The translations under genes were made by a program, and so were the position numbers. From Chloroflexota bacterium (GTDB lineage: Bacteria; Chloroflexota; Dormibacteria; CF-121), in NCBI GenBank assembly GCA_005889285.1, contig VBFF01000117.1, positions 1-16,412 on the forward strand: 16,412 bases of DNA, written 5' to 3'. Below the pieces are notes generated by a model that saw only the letters and a list, made by a program, of their open reading frames with translations, was not told the origin of the DNA and ran no database searches. Below are positions 1-7,417 of this stretch, in pieces (the stretch's first letter is position 1; the number at the start of each line of letters is the position of its first letter).

Positions 1-1019
1 CTTGTCTGCCCGTGCTCGCTTGCACCCGCGCCGGCGAGCACCACGCGGATAACCCGACGACCGGTGGGACCGCCGACGTTGGTGCCCCACTCCGTGACGA
101 AGCCATTGTCCGCGTAATCCGCACCAAACTCGGCGCCGTCGTCGATCACGATCCCGTCCGCGGACGAGTGCGGGGCAAACACGGCGATCGGCGGAGCGAC
201 GCCGGCGCAGTTGCCATGAAGACTGCCGTCGGGAAAGGCCGGCCAGCAACGCGGCCATCCCGCATCCTCGCCGTCTGTCACTCGCAACAGATGGTCCGCG
301 GGCTGAGCGCCGAGATTGTCCTGGCCGTTGATCGTGACGTAGGCATCGCCGGTCGAGGCGCGGAGCGCGAGACCGTAGGGATTGCGTGCGCCCCGGACGA
401 CGACCCCGGCGTAGCTCCAGTCGCTGTGAAAGCGGAGCACGCTCGCGCTTTTGGGATTCGCCTCGGTGCAGACGTCGCAGGTGGACCCGACCCCCAGGAG
501 AAAGTCGCCGTTGGGCATTGGCACAATCCAGTCATTTTGATGCCGGTTGACGGGCAAGCCGCTGACCACCGCGCCACCGCCCGATAGCGTGCCGTTGTTG
601 AGGTGATAACGGCGGACGCTGCCGCGCACCGAAAGGTAGAGATCGTTATCTCGCCAGGCCAGGCCGAGCGCGACCGGCAGACCGGAAAGTAAGGTGCGCG
701 CCCCGGCGCCCGGCGACGCCACCACAGCGAGCGAGCCGCCACTGCTCAGCACGTACAAGCGACCATCCGGGCCGACGGCCATCGCGGTGACGGTGCCCAG
801 GCCGCGCGCATACACATAGGCGGAAAAGCCCGCCGGCAGGCCGATTCCGCCAGCCGCAGCCAGGTTCGGCGGCGGCGGCAGCGGCGTCGGTGTCGGAACC
901 GGCGTCGGGCTCGGGGTGGGCGTGTGACGGGGTGATGCCGTCGGCGTCGTGTGGGCGGTCGGCTGACCGCATCCGACCAGCAGCAGCGCGAGCGCGGCCG
1001 CCACGGTCGAGCGCTTCAC
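1..1019 (-). CDS. PQQ-dependent sugar dehydrogenase-like beta-propeller lipoprotein, C-terminus cut by window edge
   Basis: Reading from GTG at 1019 the frame stays open for 339 codons to the left edge. Residues 1-17 form a lipoprotein signal with lipobox LVGC (Cys17). Residues 20-51 are a Thr/Pro-rich linker of repeated TP pairs. From about residue 60 the sequence resembles soluble glucose/sorbosone dehydrogenase propellers: AVGPDGRLYVL (81-91), ALGLAWRDNDLYLSV (117-131), a His-containing NRHQNDW with MPNGDFLLGVG (158-178), and ARNPYGLAL (211-219). Cysteines pair up as CDVC (181-184) and at 258/271. In the family such proteins oxidise sugars or aldehydes with PQQ outside the membrane; the substrate here is unknown. 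The GTG overlaps the TGA of the upstream dehydrogenase (GTGA), with no clear ribosome site, so translation is probably coupled. Family assignment is good; true catalytic activity is inference. Confidence 0.8.
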   Translation of the reverse strand, partial: MKRSTVAAALALLLVGCGQPTAHTTPTASPRHTPTPSPTPVPTPTPLPPPPNLAAAGGIGLPAGFSAYVYARGLGTVTAMAVGPDGRLYVLSSGGSLAVVASPGAGARTLLSGLPVALGLAWRDNDLYLSVRGSVRRYHLNNGTLSGGGAVVSGLPVNRHQNDWIVPMPNGDFLLGVGSTCDVCTEANPKSASVLRFHSDWSYAGVVVRGARNPYGLALRASTGDAYVTINGQDNLGAQPADHLLRVTDGEDAGWPRCWPAFPDGSLHGNCAGVAPPIAVFAPHSSADGIVIDDGAEFGADYADNGFVTEWGTNVGGPTGRRVIRVVLAGAGASEHGQT

Positions 1020-2053
1020 GAGAGCGGCGGAATGGTCAGGACGAGCTTGCCGAAGTGTTCCCCATGTTCGAGGAGCGTCTGCGCCTGCGCCGCCTGCTCG
1101 AGGGGGAAGGTGCGGTCGACGACGGGCCGCAAGGTCCTGGCGGCCAGCAGCCGGTTCAACTGCTCCCAGTCATGCCGGGTTCCCATGGTCGAGCCGTAGA
1201 TCGTGATTTGCTTGGTGAAGATGCGGCGGATGTCCTCATCCGGCTTGGGGCCGGAGGTGGCGCCGCAGGTAACGAGCCGGCCGCCTCGTGCCAGCGCCCG
1301 AATGCTACCGGCCCAGGTCGCCGCTCCCACGTTTTCGATCACGACGTCGACGCCGCGCTTCTCGGTGATGCCCCAGACTTCTTTCGAGAAGTCGGTTGCC
1401 TTGTGGTTGATCAGGACGTCGGCGCCCATCGCCCGGGCGCGATCGAGCTTCTCCTGGCTGCTCGAGGTCACCAAGACCCGAGCCCCCATGTGCTTGGCGA
1501 TCTGCAGGGCCGCCAGCGCCACGCCGCCACCGATGCCAAGAATGAGCACCGTCTCGCCCGGCAGGACGCGGGCCTTGGAGACGACCATCCGCCAGGCGGT
1601 CAGGAACACGAGCGGGAAGGCGGCGGCTTCCTCGAAGCTCAGGCCCTCCGGGATGGGCCGGAGGTTGACTTCGGGAATCACGACCGCCTGCGCATAGGTG
1701 CCGTCACGGTGCTCGCCGAGGATCTCCCACCGCTCGCACAGGCTGTGCTCGCCACGGGCGCAGTAGTCGCAGGTGCCGTCGCTCAAGCCCGGGTCGAAGA
1801 AGACGCGGGTGCCGGCTGGATAGCGCGTCGCGCCCGGACCGTTCGCCGCGACCACCCCGGCACCGTCGGCGCCGCCGATGTGGGGGAGGGGCACTTTCGG
1901 GACGTCGCCCTTGCGCGTGAAGAGGTCCAGGTGGTTGAGGGCGGCGGCCCGAAGCCCGACCAGGACCTCACCGGGGCCCGGCTCAGGGGTTGGCGCGTCC
2001 TCGTAGCGGAGTACCTCAGGGCCGCCGTGCTGGTGAAATCGAATCGCCTTCAC
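1016..2053 (-). CDS. Medium-chain zinc-type dehydrogenase/reductase (quinone reductase or alcohol dehydrogenase-like)
   Basis: A 345-residue MDR-superfamily protein with a GroES-like N-terminal domain (about 1-140) and a Rossmann NAD(P) domain with ILGIGGGVALAALQIAK (171-187). It starts with GTG at 2053 (product begins MKAIRFHQHGGPEVL, the usual MDR start). The catalytic zinc ligands are missing: the position of the usual catalytic Cys carries Asn-His (N40, H41), and the GHE motif is replaced by GADGAG (61-66). The structural zinc lobe is kept in altered form, with Asp92 where the first Cys is expected, then Cys95, Cys98 and Cys106. This pattern is typical of quinone-reductase or enoyl-reductase-like members rather than true zinc alcohol dehydrogenases. 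Its stop overlaps the start of the sugar-dehydrogenase lipoprotein, suggesting a two-gene redox operon. Exact substrate cannot be told from sequence. Confidence 0.9.
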   Translation of the reverse strand: MKAIRFHQHGGPEVLRYEDAPTPEPGPGEVLVGLRAAALNHLDLFTRKGDVPKVPLPHIGGADGAGVVAANGPGATRYPAGTRVFFDPGLSDGTCDYCARGEHSLCERWEILGEHRDGTYAQAVVIPEVNLRPIPEGLSFEEAAAFPLVFLTAWRMVVSKARVLPGETVLILGIGGGVALAALQIAKHMGARVLVTSSSQEKLDRARAMGADVLINHKATDFSKEVWGITEKRGVDVVIENVGAATWAGSIRALARGGRLVTCGATSGPKPDEDIRRIFTKQITIYGSTMGTRHDWEQLNRLLAARTLRPVVDRTFPLEQAAQAQTLLEHGEHFGKLVLTIPPLS

Positions 2054-2188
2054 GTCGCGTCATGCTACTCATTTATCCAGCGCTGGCGTCGTCCCGCGGC
2101 CGATCGCGGCTCGCCCCTGCAGGCTCGCTGAAAGAAAGTCACAGAGCGTGACGTTGCAGTATCGAAACCTCCAATCGCGAACCTGGTT
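2054..2188. other. Divergent intergenic region with two small palindromes
   Basis: The 135 bases between the minus-strand dehydrogenase and the plus-strand kinase hold a perfect 10-base palindrome, CCAGCGCTGG (2077-2086), and a GTCAC-N5-GTGAC inverted repeat (2138-2152). Read on the minus strand, GGATAAAT next to the 10-base palindrome could be part of a -10 element for the dehydrogenase, but I find no convincing -35. No RNA gene seen. Operator function for either palindrome is speculation. Confidence 0.35.
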
Positions 2189-3841
2189 GTGTCAAAAATC
2201 ATGACTTATAATGTCGGGCACGTGACAGCCGACCCCGAGATTCAACTGCTGAACCGGCTCGGCGGTCTCTTCTCCGCATCGCTCTCGCTGAACGAAAACA
2301 TCGAAGCGATGTTGCGGGCGACGTCCCAGATGGTGCAGTTCGATGCGGCCACCGTCTTCCTGCTCAACGAGGGCAGCCGCGAGCTGACCGCCACCGCCAC
2401 CTACCCGCACCGCGACATGGTGCCCCACATCGCCCGCTTCGTCCTGGGCGACGGCATCCTCGGCTACGCCGTCGAGCAGCTCGAGACCCTCAACATCGCC
2501 GACGCCACCCTCGACCCGCGCTTCAAGATGCTCGACCAGAGCCGGTCGCCGCGCTCGCTCATGGTCCAGCCGCTGGCCACGACCCAGCGGGTGGTGGGCG
2601 CGATGACGATCTCGCGGCAGCGGGTCGATCCCTTCACCGAGCTGGATGCCGCGATCCTCAAGGTCATCACCAACCAGGCCTCGATCGCGATCGAGAACGG
2701 CCGTCTCTACGAGCAGCTGCAGGCCCACCTCGGAGAACTGGAGACCGCCAACGCCCAGATCGCCGAGGTCAGCCGGCTCAAGTCGGAGTTCCTCGCCAAC
2801 ATGTCGCACGAATTGCGCACCCCGCTCAACGCCATCCTGGGCTTCTCGGAGCTGCTGCGCGACGACCTGGCCGGCAAGATCTCGGAGAAGCAGCGCAAAG
2901 ATTGCCTGGACAACATCTATAACAGTGGCAAGCACCTGCTGTCCCTGATCAACGATGTCCTCGACCTGACCAAGGTCGAAGCCGGCCGCATGGACCTGGT
3001 CTACGAGGAGTTCGGGGTTGACTCCGCCGTCCGCGAGGTGCTCAACGTGGTGCGCTCGCTCGCCATGAAGAAGGACATCGAGATCGCCTCGGCGGTCGAG
3101 CCGCTTGATGCGCTTTTGATTGCGGACAAGAACAAGTTCAAGCAGGTCCTCTACAACCTCCTGTCGAATGCCATCAAGTTCACGCCGCCCTCGGGGAAAG
3201 TCGGCCTGAAGGCCGCGGTCCAGGGCGAAGCGGTGCGGATATCGGTCAAAGACAGCGGCATCGGCATCCCCAAAGACGTCCAGCACAAGATCTTCGGCGC
3301 CTTCTACCAGGTGCAGAGCGCCAGCAACCGGGAGTACCCGGGCACCGGCCTCGGCCTGGCCCTGACCAAGAAGCTGGTCGAACTGCACGGCGGGACGATC
3401 GACTTCGAGAGCGCGCCCGACCAGGGGACTGTCTTCACCGTCGAGTTCCCGCTGCGGCCAGGCCCCAGCAAAAGGAACCGGGTCCTCGTCGTGGAGGACA
3501 ACCCCTCGAACCTGGACCTGGCGCGCATGGTCCTGGAGGGCAATGGCTTCGCCGTGGACACCGCGTCCAACGGCCAGGAGGGCCTGGAGAAGGCTCGCCA
3601 CCTCCGACCCGACCTAATACTGATGGATATGCAGCTCCCCGGCGTTGATGGATTAGCGGTGACACGCCAGCTCAAAGCGGACCCGGCCACGAGGAGTATC
3701 AAAGTGGTCGCCCTGACAGCGAACGCGCTGAAGGGAAGCGAGGAGCAGGCGCTGGCCGCGGGGTGCAGTGGCTACATCGCGAAACCGATCGAACTCAAGA
3801 AATTCATGCTGCAAGTGACGAACTTTCTGGAGAAGGAGTAG
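2189..3841 (+). CDS. Soluble hybrid sensor histidine kinase (GAF-HisKA-HATPase-REC)
   Basis: A 550-residue cytoplasmic kinase with no membrane segment. Order: GAF sensor domain (about 25-172), short coiled linker (173-197), HisKA dimerisation domain with SHELRTP and phospho-acceptor His207, HATPase domain with N-box Asn323/Asn327, G1 box DSGIGIP (355-361) and G2 box GTGLGLAL (385-392), then a C-terminal receiver (431-548) with Glu436/Asp437, phospho-acceptor Asp480, Thr510 and Lys532. All catalytic residues are present. There is no HPt domain here or in a neighbour, although hybrid kinases normally pass phosphate from receiver to HPt. The response regulator starts 9 bases after the stop, so they are likely co-transcribed. 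Start is uncertain: GTG 2189, ATG 2201 or GTG 2222, the last lying 9 bases after a perfect TATAAT. The GAF ligand is unknown. Confidence 0.95.
   Translation: MSKIMTYNVGHVTADPEIQLLNRLGGLFSASLSLNENIEAMLRATSQMVQFDAATVFLLNEGSRELTATATYPHRDMVPHIARFVLGDGILGYAVEQLETLNIADATLDPRFKMLDQSRSPRSLMVQPLATTQRVVGAMTISRQRVDPFTELDAAILKVITNQASIAIENGRLYEQLQAHLGELETANAQIAEVSRLKSEFLANMSHELRTPLNAILGFSELLRDDLAGKISEKQRKDCLDNIYNSGKHLLSLINDVLDLTKVEAGRMDLVYEEFGVDSAVREVLNVVRSLAMKKDIEIASAVEPLDALLIADKNKFKQVLYNLLSNAIKFTPPSGKVGLKAAVQGEAVRISVKDSGIGIPKDVQHKIFGAFYQVQSASNREYPGTGLGLALTKKLVELHGGTIDFESAPDQGTVFTVEFPLRPGPSKRNRVLVVEDNPSNLDLARMVLEGNGFAVDTASNGQEGLEKARHLRPDLILMDMQLPGVDGLAVTRQLKADPATRSIKVVALTANALKGSEEQALAAGCSGYIAKPIELKKFMLQVTNFLEKE
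2207..2212 (+). promoter_or_regulatory. Possible -10 element (TATAAT) at the 5' end of the kinase gene
   Basis: A perfect TATAAT lies inside the longest version of the kinase reading frame. No good -35 box sits 16-18 bases upstream. If it is the real -10, transcription would start near 2219 and GTG 2222 would begin an almost leaderless mRNA, making the kinase 539 residues. The sequence around it (TATAAT, 9 bases, GTGAC) resembles the arrangement at the aromatic leader (TACGAT, 9 bases, ATGAC). Low confidence from sequence alone. Confidence 0.35.
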
Positions 3842-3850
3842 GCGCGACCC

Positions 3851-4552
3851 ATGTCATTCCCGAAGACCATTTTGATGATCGAGGATGATGCCCCGACCCG
3901 GGAGGTCGTCCGAATGGCGTGTGTGGGTCAAAACCTGAACCTGATCGAGGCGGACACCGGGGAGAAGGGCATGGAGATGATCGAGAAGTCCGAGCCCGAC
4001 CTGGTGATCCTCGACCTGAACCTGCCGGGCGTCTCGGGGATGGACGTCTGCCGCCAGCTCCGCGCCGACGGCACCCAGGTGCCGGTCATCATGCTGACGG
4101 CGAAGAACGACACGATCGATGTCGTCGTCGGGCTCGAAGTGGGAGCCGATGACTATCTGACCAAGCCGTTTGAGGTACGGGAACTCCTAGCCCGGGTGGG
4201 CGCACACCTGCGTCGGAGCGAGCAGGCGGTCTCGCAGGCACAGCCCAAGACGCGCTTCGAGTTCCCCGGCCTCATCATCGACATGAACAGCCGCCAGGTA
4301 TGGCGCGAGGGCAAGGAAGTCGCCCTGACCTTGACCGAGTTCAACCTCCTTTCGCTGCTGGCGTCGCAGGCCGGCCAGGTGGTCAGCCGCGGCGAGCTGC
4401 TTCGCAAGGTGTGGGGCTACGAGGTCGAGATCGAGACGCGCACCGTCGACGCCCACGTCTACCGGTTGCGCAAGAAGATCGAGCGCGACTCCGAAAAGCC
4501 GCACTACATCCACTCCGTTCCGGGGATCGGCTACCGCTTCGTCGCCGACTAA
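3851..4552 (+). CDS. OmpR/PhoB-family response regulator
   Basis: A 233-residue two-domain transcription regulator. The receiver (about 6-120) has the acidic pocket Glu11-Asp12-Asp13, phospho-acceptor Asp55 in VILDLNLPG, Thr83 and Lys105 (YLTKPF). The DNA-binding winged helix (about 136-231) carries LTLTEFNLLSLLA, the recognition-helix region with TRTVDAHVYRLRKK, and the ending IHSVPGIGYRF typical of the family. Start ATG 3851 is preceded by an AAGGAG-like site inside the end of the kinase gene. It is the natural output partner of the kinase 9 bases upstream, although that kinase has its own receiver, so signal routing is unclear. Target genes are unknown. The stop is followed 8 bases later by the palindromic repeat at 4561-4600. 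Confidence 0.95.
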   Translation: MSFPKTILMIEDDAPTREVVRMACVGQNLNLIEADTGEKGMEMIEKSEPDLVILDLNLPGVSGMDVCRQLRADGTQVPVIMLTAKNDTIDVVVGLEVGADDYLTKPFEVRELLARVGAHLRRSEQAVSQAQPKTRFEFPGLIIDMNSRQVWREGKEVALTLTEFNLLSLLASQAGQVVSRGELLRKVWGYEVEIETRTVDAHVYRLRKKIERDSEKPHYIHSVPGIGYRFVAD

Positions 4553-4560
4553 GCGGGCCT

Positions 4561-4600
4561 ATTTCCCTCCCCCGCTTGCGGGGGAGGGTAGGGTGGGGGC
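4561..4600 (+). repeat. Palindromic G-rich repeat, copy A (intergenic, 5' leader of TPR gene)
   Basis: A 40-base element, identical to positions 5328-5367. It consists of an 11-base perfect inverted repeat, CCCTCCCCCGC-TT-GCGGGGGAGGG (4565-4588), followed by AGGGTGGGGG. Together the 3' half gives four G-runs separated by loops of 1, 2 and 1 bases, a strong G-quadruplex pattern on the sense strand. It fills the gap between the response regulator stop and the ATG at 4604, so its GGTGGGG end must serve as the ribosome site of the next gene. It is not followed by a U-tract, so it is not a standard terminator. Confidence 0.9.
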
Positions 4601-4603
4601 TCC

Positions 4604-5623
4604 ATGAGCTCGATCGAGAGCCTCGTCGACGAGTACGGCCCCAAGGGCCAGTGGAAGGAGCTCGGCGGCGTCCTCGACAAGATGGATCGCCGGCGCCTCG
4701 CGACCGGCGAGCAGGAGATGTGGTATCGGGCCCGTGGCATCGTTGAGTTCCGAACGAATCAGCGCGCCCGCGCTACGGAGATTTTCGAGGAGGGCGTCCG
4801 CTCGTTTCCGACCTCAGGCTGGCTCAACTACGGGCTCGGCCAGGAGTACGAGGCGCAGGGTCGGATTGACGAGATGGCCGCCTGCTTTCGGCACGTCCGC
4901 CTCGAACAGGTCGGGAGTCCCACCGTACTGGCGATGGCGCGTTATTACTACTTATGGAACCGCTTCGAGCTTGGCCAGATCGTGATCCAGCCAATCTTTG
5001 ATCGCTACTACGAGCTGAAGGGTGCCGATGACATGTTCCTGTACATGCGCGGGCTGCCGATGTTCGATGAGTCGTTCGGCTACCGCGCGACCTTTGCCCG
5101 GATGGCAGGGAAGCTCGATCACGCGCGCTTGGAGCTCGCTCGGGCGCGGTCAGAACTGAGCGACCTGGATGTCGACCATTTGGAGCTCGATCTCGAAGCC
5201 ACCAGGACTGGAAAGTGGGAACCTGTCCTGGCCGACCTCGAGTCGCGGCTCAACGCGCTCGATGCCCGGACGCCTACCGGCCAGCTGCGGATGAAACGCG
5301 CCGTCTTACGGGCTCGAGCCATCGCCAATTTCCCTCCCCCGCTTGCGGGGGAGGGTAGGGTGGGGGCGTCCCTTGCCGAGCTTGATGCGGTGCGACTGAC
5401 GCCGGCTGACCATCCATGGCTGGCGGACATCCGTACGCTCGCCCGGGCGGAACTGTTCAATCGATTCCAGCTACCCGATCGCGAGCAGGCGGCGCTCGCC
5501 GAGTTCTGGCCGCGCCAGGCGTTGCTCTTCGAGCCCAATCATGCGTTCAATTTCGGCTTTATCGATTACCAGGAGACCCTGAAACCCCGCTACCAGTCAG
5601 ATCGCCGACCCCTGACCACCTAG
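4604..5623 (+). CDS. Tetratricopeptide-like repeat protein of unknown function
   Basis: A 339-residue helical protein with no signal peptide or membrane segment. Repeat-like helices recall TPR units: MWYRARGIVEFRTNQRARATEIFEEGVRS-type pattern near 39-68 and GLGQEYEAQGRIDEMAACF (77-95), then further Leu/Ala/Arg-rich helical pairs. No enzyme motif seen. Residues 243-255 (PPPLAGEGRVGA core) are encoded by repeat copy B, an in-frame insertion into an otherwise helical region between two arginine-rich helices. The ATG at 4604 follows directly on repeat copy A. Placement behind a kinase-regulator pair suggests co-transcription, and TPR proteins often serve as interaction scaffolds, but a role in signalling is only a guess. 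Confidence 0.75.
   Translation: MSSIESLVDEYGPKGQWKELGGVLDKMDRRRLATGEQEMWYRARGIVEFRTNQRARATEIFEEGVRSFPTSGWLNYGLGQEYEAQGRIDEMAACFRHVRLEQVGSPTVLAMARYYYLWNRFELGQIVIQPIFDRYYELKGADDMFLYMRGLPMFDESFGYRATFARMAGKLDHARLELARARSELSDLDVDHLELDLEATRTGKWEPVLADLESRLNALDARTPTGQLRMKRAVLRARAIANFPPPLAGEGRVGASLAELDAVRLTPADHPWLADIRTLARAELFNRFQLPDREQAALAEFWPRQALLFEPNHAFNFGFIDYQETLKPRYQSDRRPLTT
5328..5367 (+). repeat. Palindromic G-rich repeat, copy B (in frame inside the TPR gene)
   Basis: Identical over 40 bases to copy A at 4561-4600 and in the same orientation, so it is a recent duplicate or a conserved mobile-like element. Here it is read in frame as residues about 242-255 of the TPR protein (FPPPLAGEGRVGA). The inverted repeat is 5332-5355 and the four G-runs continue to 5366. 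The gene reads through without stop or frameshift. Confidence 0.92.
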
Positions 5624-5690
5624 GCATGTGGCGGGCGGCGGCGCGTTTAGCTATGGTGTAGGGGGAAGAGGCACTCACCGAGGAGCCCCC

Positions 5691-5942
5691 TTGGGCAAAC
5701 TCATCGCCAGCGTCGATCCAGTTCTGGAGGATTACATCGAAGCGGCGGCTCAGGCTGAGCACGTTCCGCTCGAGCAATACGCGGGCGCCCTCCTGCAGGT
5801 TGGGTGGGATGCGATGTTTGGAATCCGCCGCTCCGATCGACTGAAAATCGCGTCGGCCGCATCTCGTCGGGCCGAGCTGCGAGCCAACTTCGCAAAATTG
5901 CGGGCCAGCCTGACCCACGACGCTGAGCAAAACGGCGACTGA
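5691..5942 (+). CDS. Small hypothetical protein (83 residues)
   Basis: I do not recognise this protein. TTG at 5691 is chosen because GAGGAG (5680-5685) lies 5 bases ahead; a longer frame from GTG 5628 would add a Gly-rich stretch with no ribosome site. The product begins with GKLIASVDPVLEDYIEAAA and is predicted mostly helical and charged, with an Arg-rich second half (RRSDRLKIASAASRRAELRAN). No signal peptide, membrane segment or cysteines. Length and helical character would suit a small regulatory or DNA-binding protein, but there is no motif to prove it. Its TGA abuts the reverse TGA of the M20 peptidase (TGATCA, 5940-5945). Confidence 0.6.
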   Translation: MGKLIASVDPVLEDYIEAAAQAEHVPLEQYAGALLQVGWDAMFGIRRSDRLKIASAASRRAELRANFAKLRASLTHDAEQNGD

Positions 5943-7331
5943 TCAGCGGACCTCGATAGCGGCGATCTCCTCCCACAGATGCAGGGCCGCCTTGCGGCCG
6001 AGGTAGAAGCTCTCCAGGTCGAGACGCTCGTTGGGCGCGTGCGCAAAGCAATCCGGCAAGACGAAGCCGACCAGCAGACAGGGCGCCTCGAGCAGGCGGC
6101 CCATCACATCGACGGCGCCGATCGAACCGCCGGCGCGGATCAGGGCTGGCTCCGTGCCATACACCTGCCGCAAAGCCCGCTGCCCGGCCCCGATCAGGGG
6201 ATGGTCGACCGGCGTGATCCATGGATCGCCCTGGCCGCTGAGCTCGGTGACGGTGACCCGGACCGTCTTTGGCGCAACCTCCTCGATGTAGCGGCGCAGC
6301 GCCTCGCTGACGGCCTTCGGGTCCTGGTCGGGGACCAGGCGGCAGCTGAACTTGGCGGCGACCCAGGCCGGAATGATCGTCTTCTTGCCCGGCCCCTGAT
6401 AGCCGCCCCAGATCCCGTTGACGTCCAGCGTTGGCCGCGCCCAGTTGCGTTCGGTGGGAGTGAATCCCGCCTCGCCTTGCAAGGCCCGCAGACCGTAGGT
6501 CCGCTTTATTTCCGTCTCATCAAAGGGAATGCGGGCGAACTGGCGCCGCTCCTCGTCGCTGAGCGGCCGCACACCGTCGTAGAAACCGGGCACCAGGACA
6601 TGGCCGGTTGGATCTTTGAGGTGGACCAGGATCTCCGCCAGCGCCTGGGCGGGGTTGGGCGCGATGCCGCCGAGGTTGCCGGAGTGGAGATCGGTGTTGG
6701 CCGCCTCGACCCGGAGCTCGAAGTAGATGAGACCGCGGAGCGCGTAGGTGATGGCGGGCATGCCCTTCGCCACCATCGCCGTGTCGCTGATGACGCAATA
6801 GTCCGACTCGAGCCGGTCGCGATTGGCGCGCACGAATTCTTCGAAATTCGGGCTGCCGATCTCCTCCTCGCCTTCGGCGATCACCTTCAGGTTGAGAGGC
6901 AGCTCGCCGGTTGTGCGCAGCCAGGCATGGATCGCCTGCCAGTGGAGCGCGATCTGCCCCTTGTCATCGGATGTTCCGCGCCCGAACAGCAGGCCGTCTT
7001 GCTGGCGCGGCTCGAACGGTGGCGATGTCCAAAGGTCCAGTGGGTCGACCGGCTGGACGTCATAGTGCCCGTAGAGCAGCGCGGTCGGCTTGCCCGGGGC
7101 CTTCAGCCAGTCGGCGTAGACGACCGGGTGCCCGGCCGTCTCGATGACCTCGGCGTTTTCCAGTCCGATCCGTTCGTATTGCTCGGCCAGGTGGGCGGCC
7201 GCGCGCCGGACGTCGCCGGCCCGCTCCGGTTGGCTCGAGATGCTCGGGATCCGCAGAAAGTCTTCGAGTTCCTTCAGTCCCTGGTCGCGAGTATCTTCGA
7301 GGAATTCTTCAGGAGCGATCAATTCTCCCAT
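5943..7331 (-). CDS. M20 family metallopeptidase (dipeptidase/carboxypeptidase-like)
   Basis: A 462-residue di-zinc hydrolase of the M20A/carnosinase-type group. Metal and catalytic residues are all present: His89 and Asp91 in YGHYDVQP, bridging Asp122 in GRGTSDDKG, catalytic Glu156 and metal Glu157 in EGEEEIGS, Asp183 in ISDTAM, and the C-terminal His431 in CFAHAPNE. The lid/dimerisation domain (about 200-320) contains LHSGN with His216. Members hydrolyse dipeptides or related amides in the cytoplasm; the exact substrate is unclear. Start: ATG 7331 gives the normal N-terminus, but TTG 7340 is better placed behind GAGGGA (7356-7351, 10-base spacing), adding three residues. Upstream in-frame sequence overlaps the lipoprotein gene and is not expected to be translated. 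No signal peptide. Confidence 0.93.
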   Translation of the reverse strand: MGELIAPEEFLEDTRDQGLKELEDFLRIPSISSQPERAGDVRRAAAHLAEQYERIGLENAEVIETAGHPVVYADWLKAPGKPTALLYGHYDVQPVDPLDLWTSPPFEPRQQDGLLFGRGTSDDKGQIALHWQAIHAWLRTTGELPLNLKVIAEGEEEIGSPNFEEFVRANRDRLESDYCVISDTAMVAKGMPAITYALRGLIYFELRVEAANTDLHSGNLGGIAPNPAQALAEILVHLKDPTGHVLVPGFYDGVRPLSDEERRQFARIPFDETEIKRTYGLRALQGEAGFTPTERNWARPTLDVNGIWGGYQGPGKKTIIPAWVAAKFSCRLVPDQDPKAVSEALRRYIEEVAPKTVRVTVTELSGQGDPWITPVDHPLIGAGQRALRQVYGTEPALIRAGGSIGAVDVMGRLLEAPCLLVGFVLPDCFAHAPNERLDLESFYLGRKAALHLWEEIAAIEVR

Positions 7332-7417
7332 CTTAGGCAACTGCTTGTCTTCCCTCTCCCGTGGCACCTCAATTGTGACCCGAGCCCGCCACCATGCCGG
7401 AGCGGCCGCGCATCTGA

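Noticed and set aside
278..972. Two shorter minus-strand frames near the left end
   Set aside because: They are out of frame with the GTG-started reading frame from 1019, which alone gives a signal peptide and propeller motifs.
890..2131. Plus-strand open frame over the MDR dehydrogenase
   Set aside because: Mirror of the real gene in GC-rich DNA; the minus-strand product is a clear MDR protein.
2192..3601. Long open frame antisense to the histidine kinase
   Set aside because: Low-complexity composition from GC-rich codon bias; the sense strand encodes a complete kinase with all motifs.
4565..4588. Palindrome after the response regulator as a rho-independent terminator
   Set aside because: It is followed by G-rich sequence, not a U-tract, and the same element occurs inside two coding regions.
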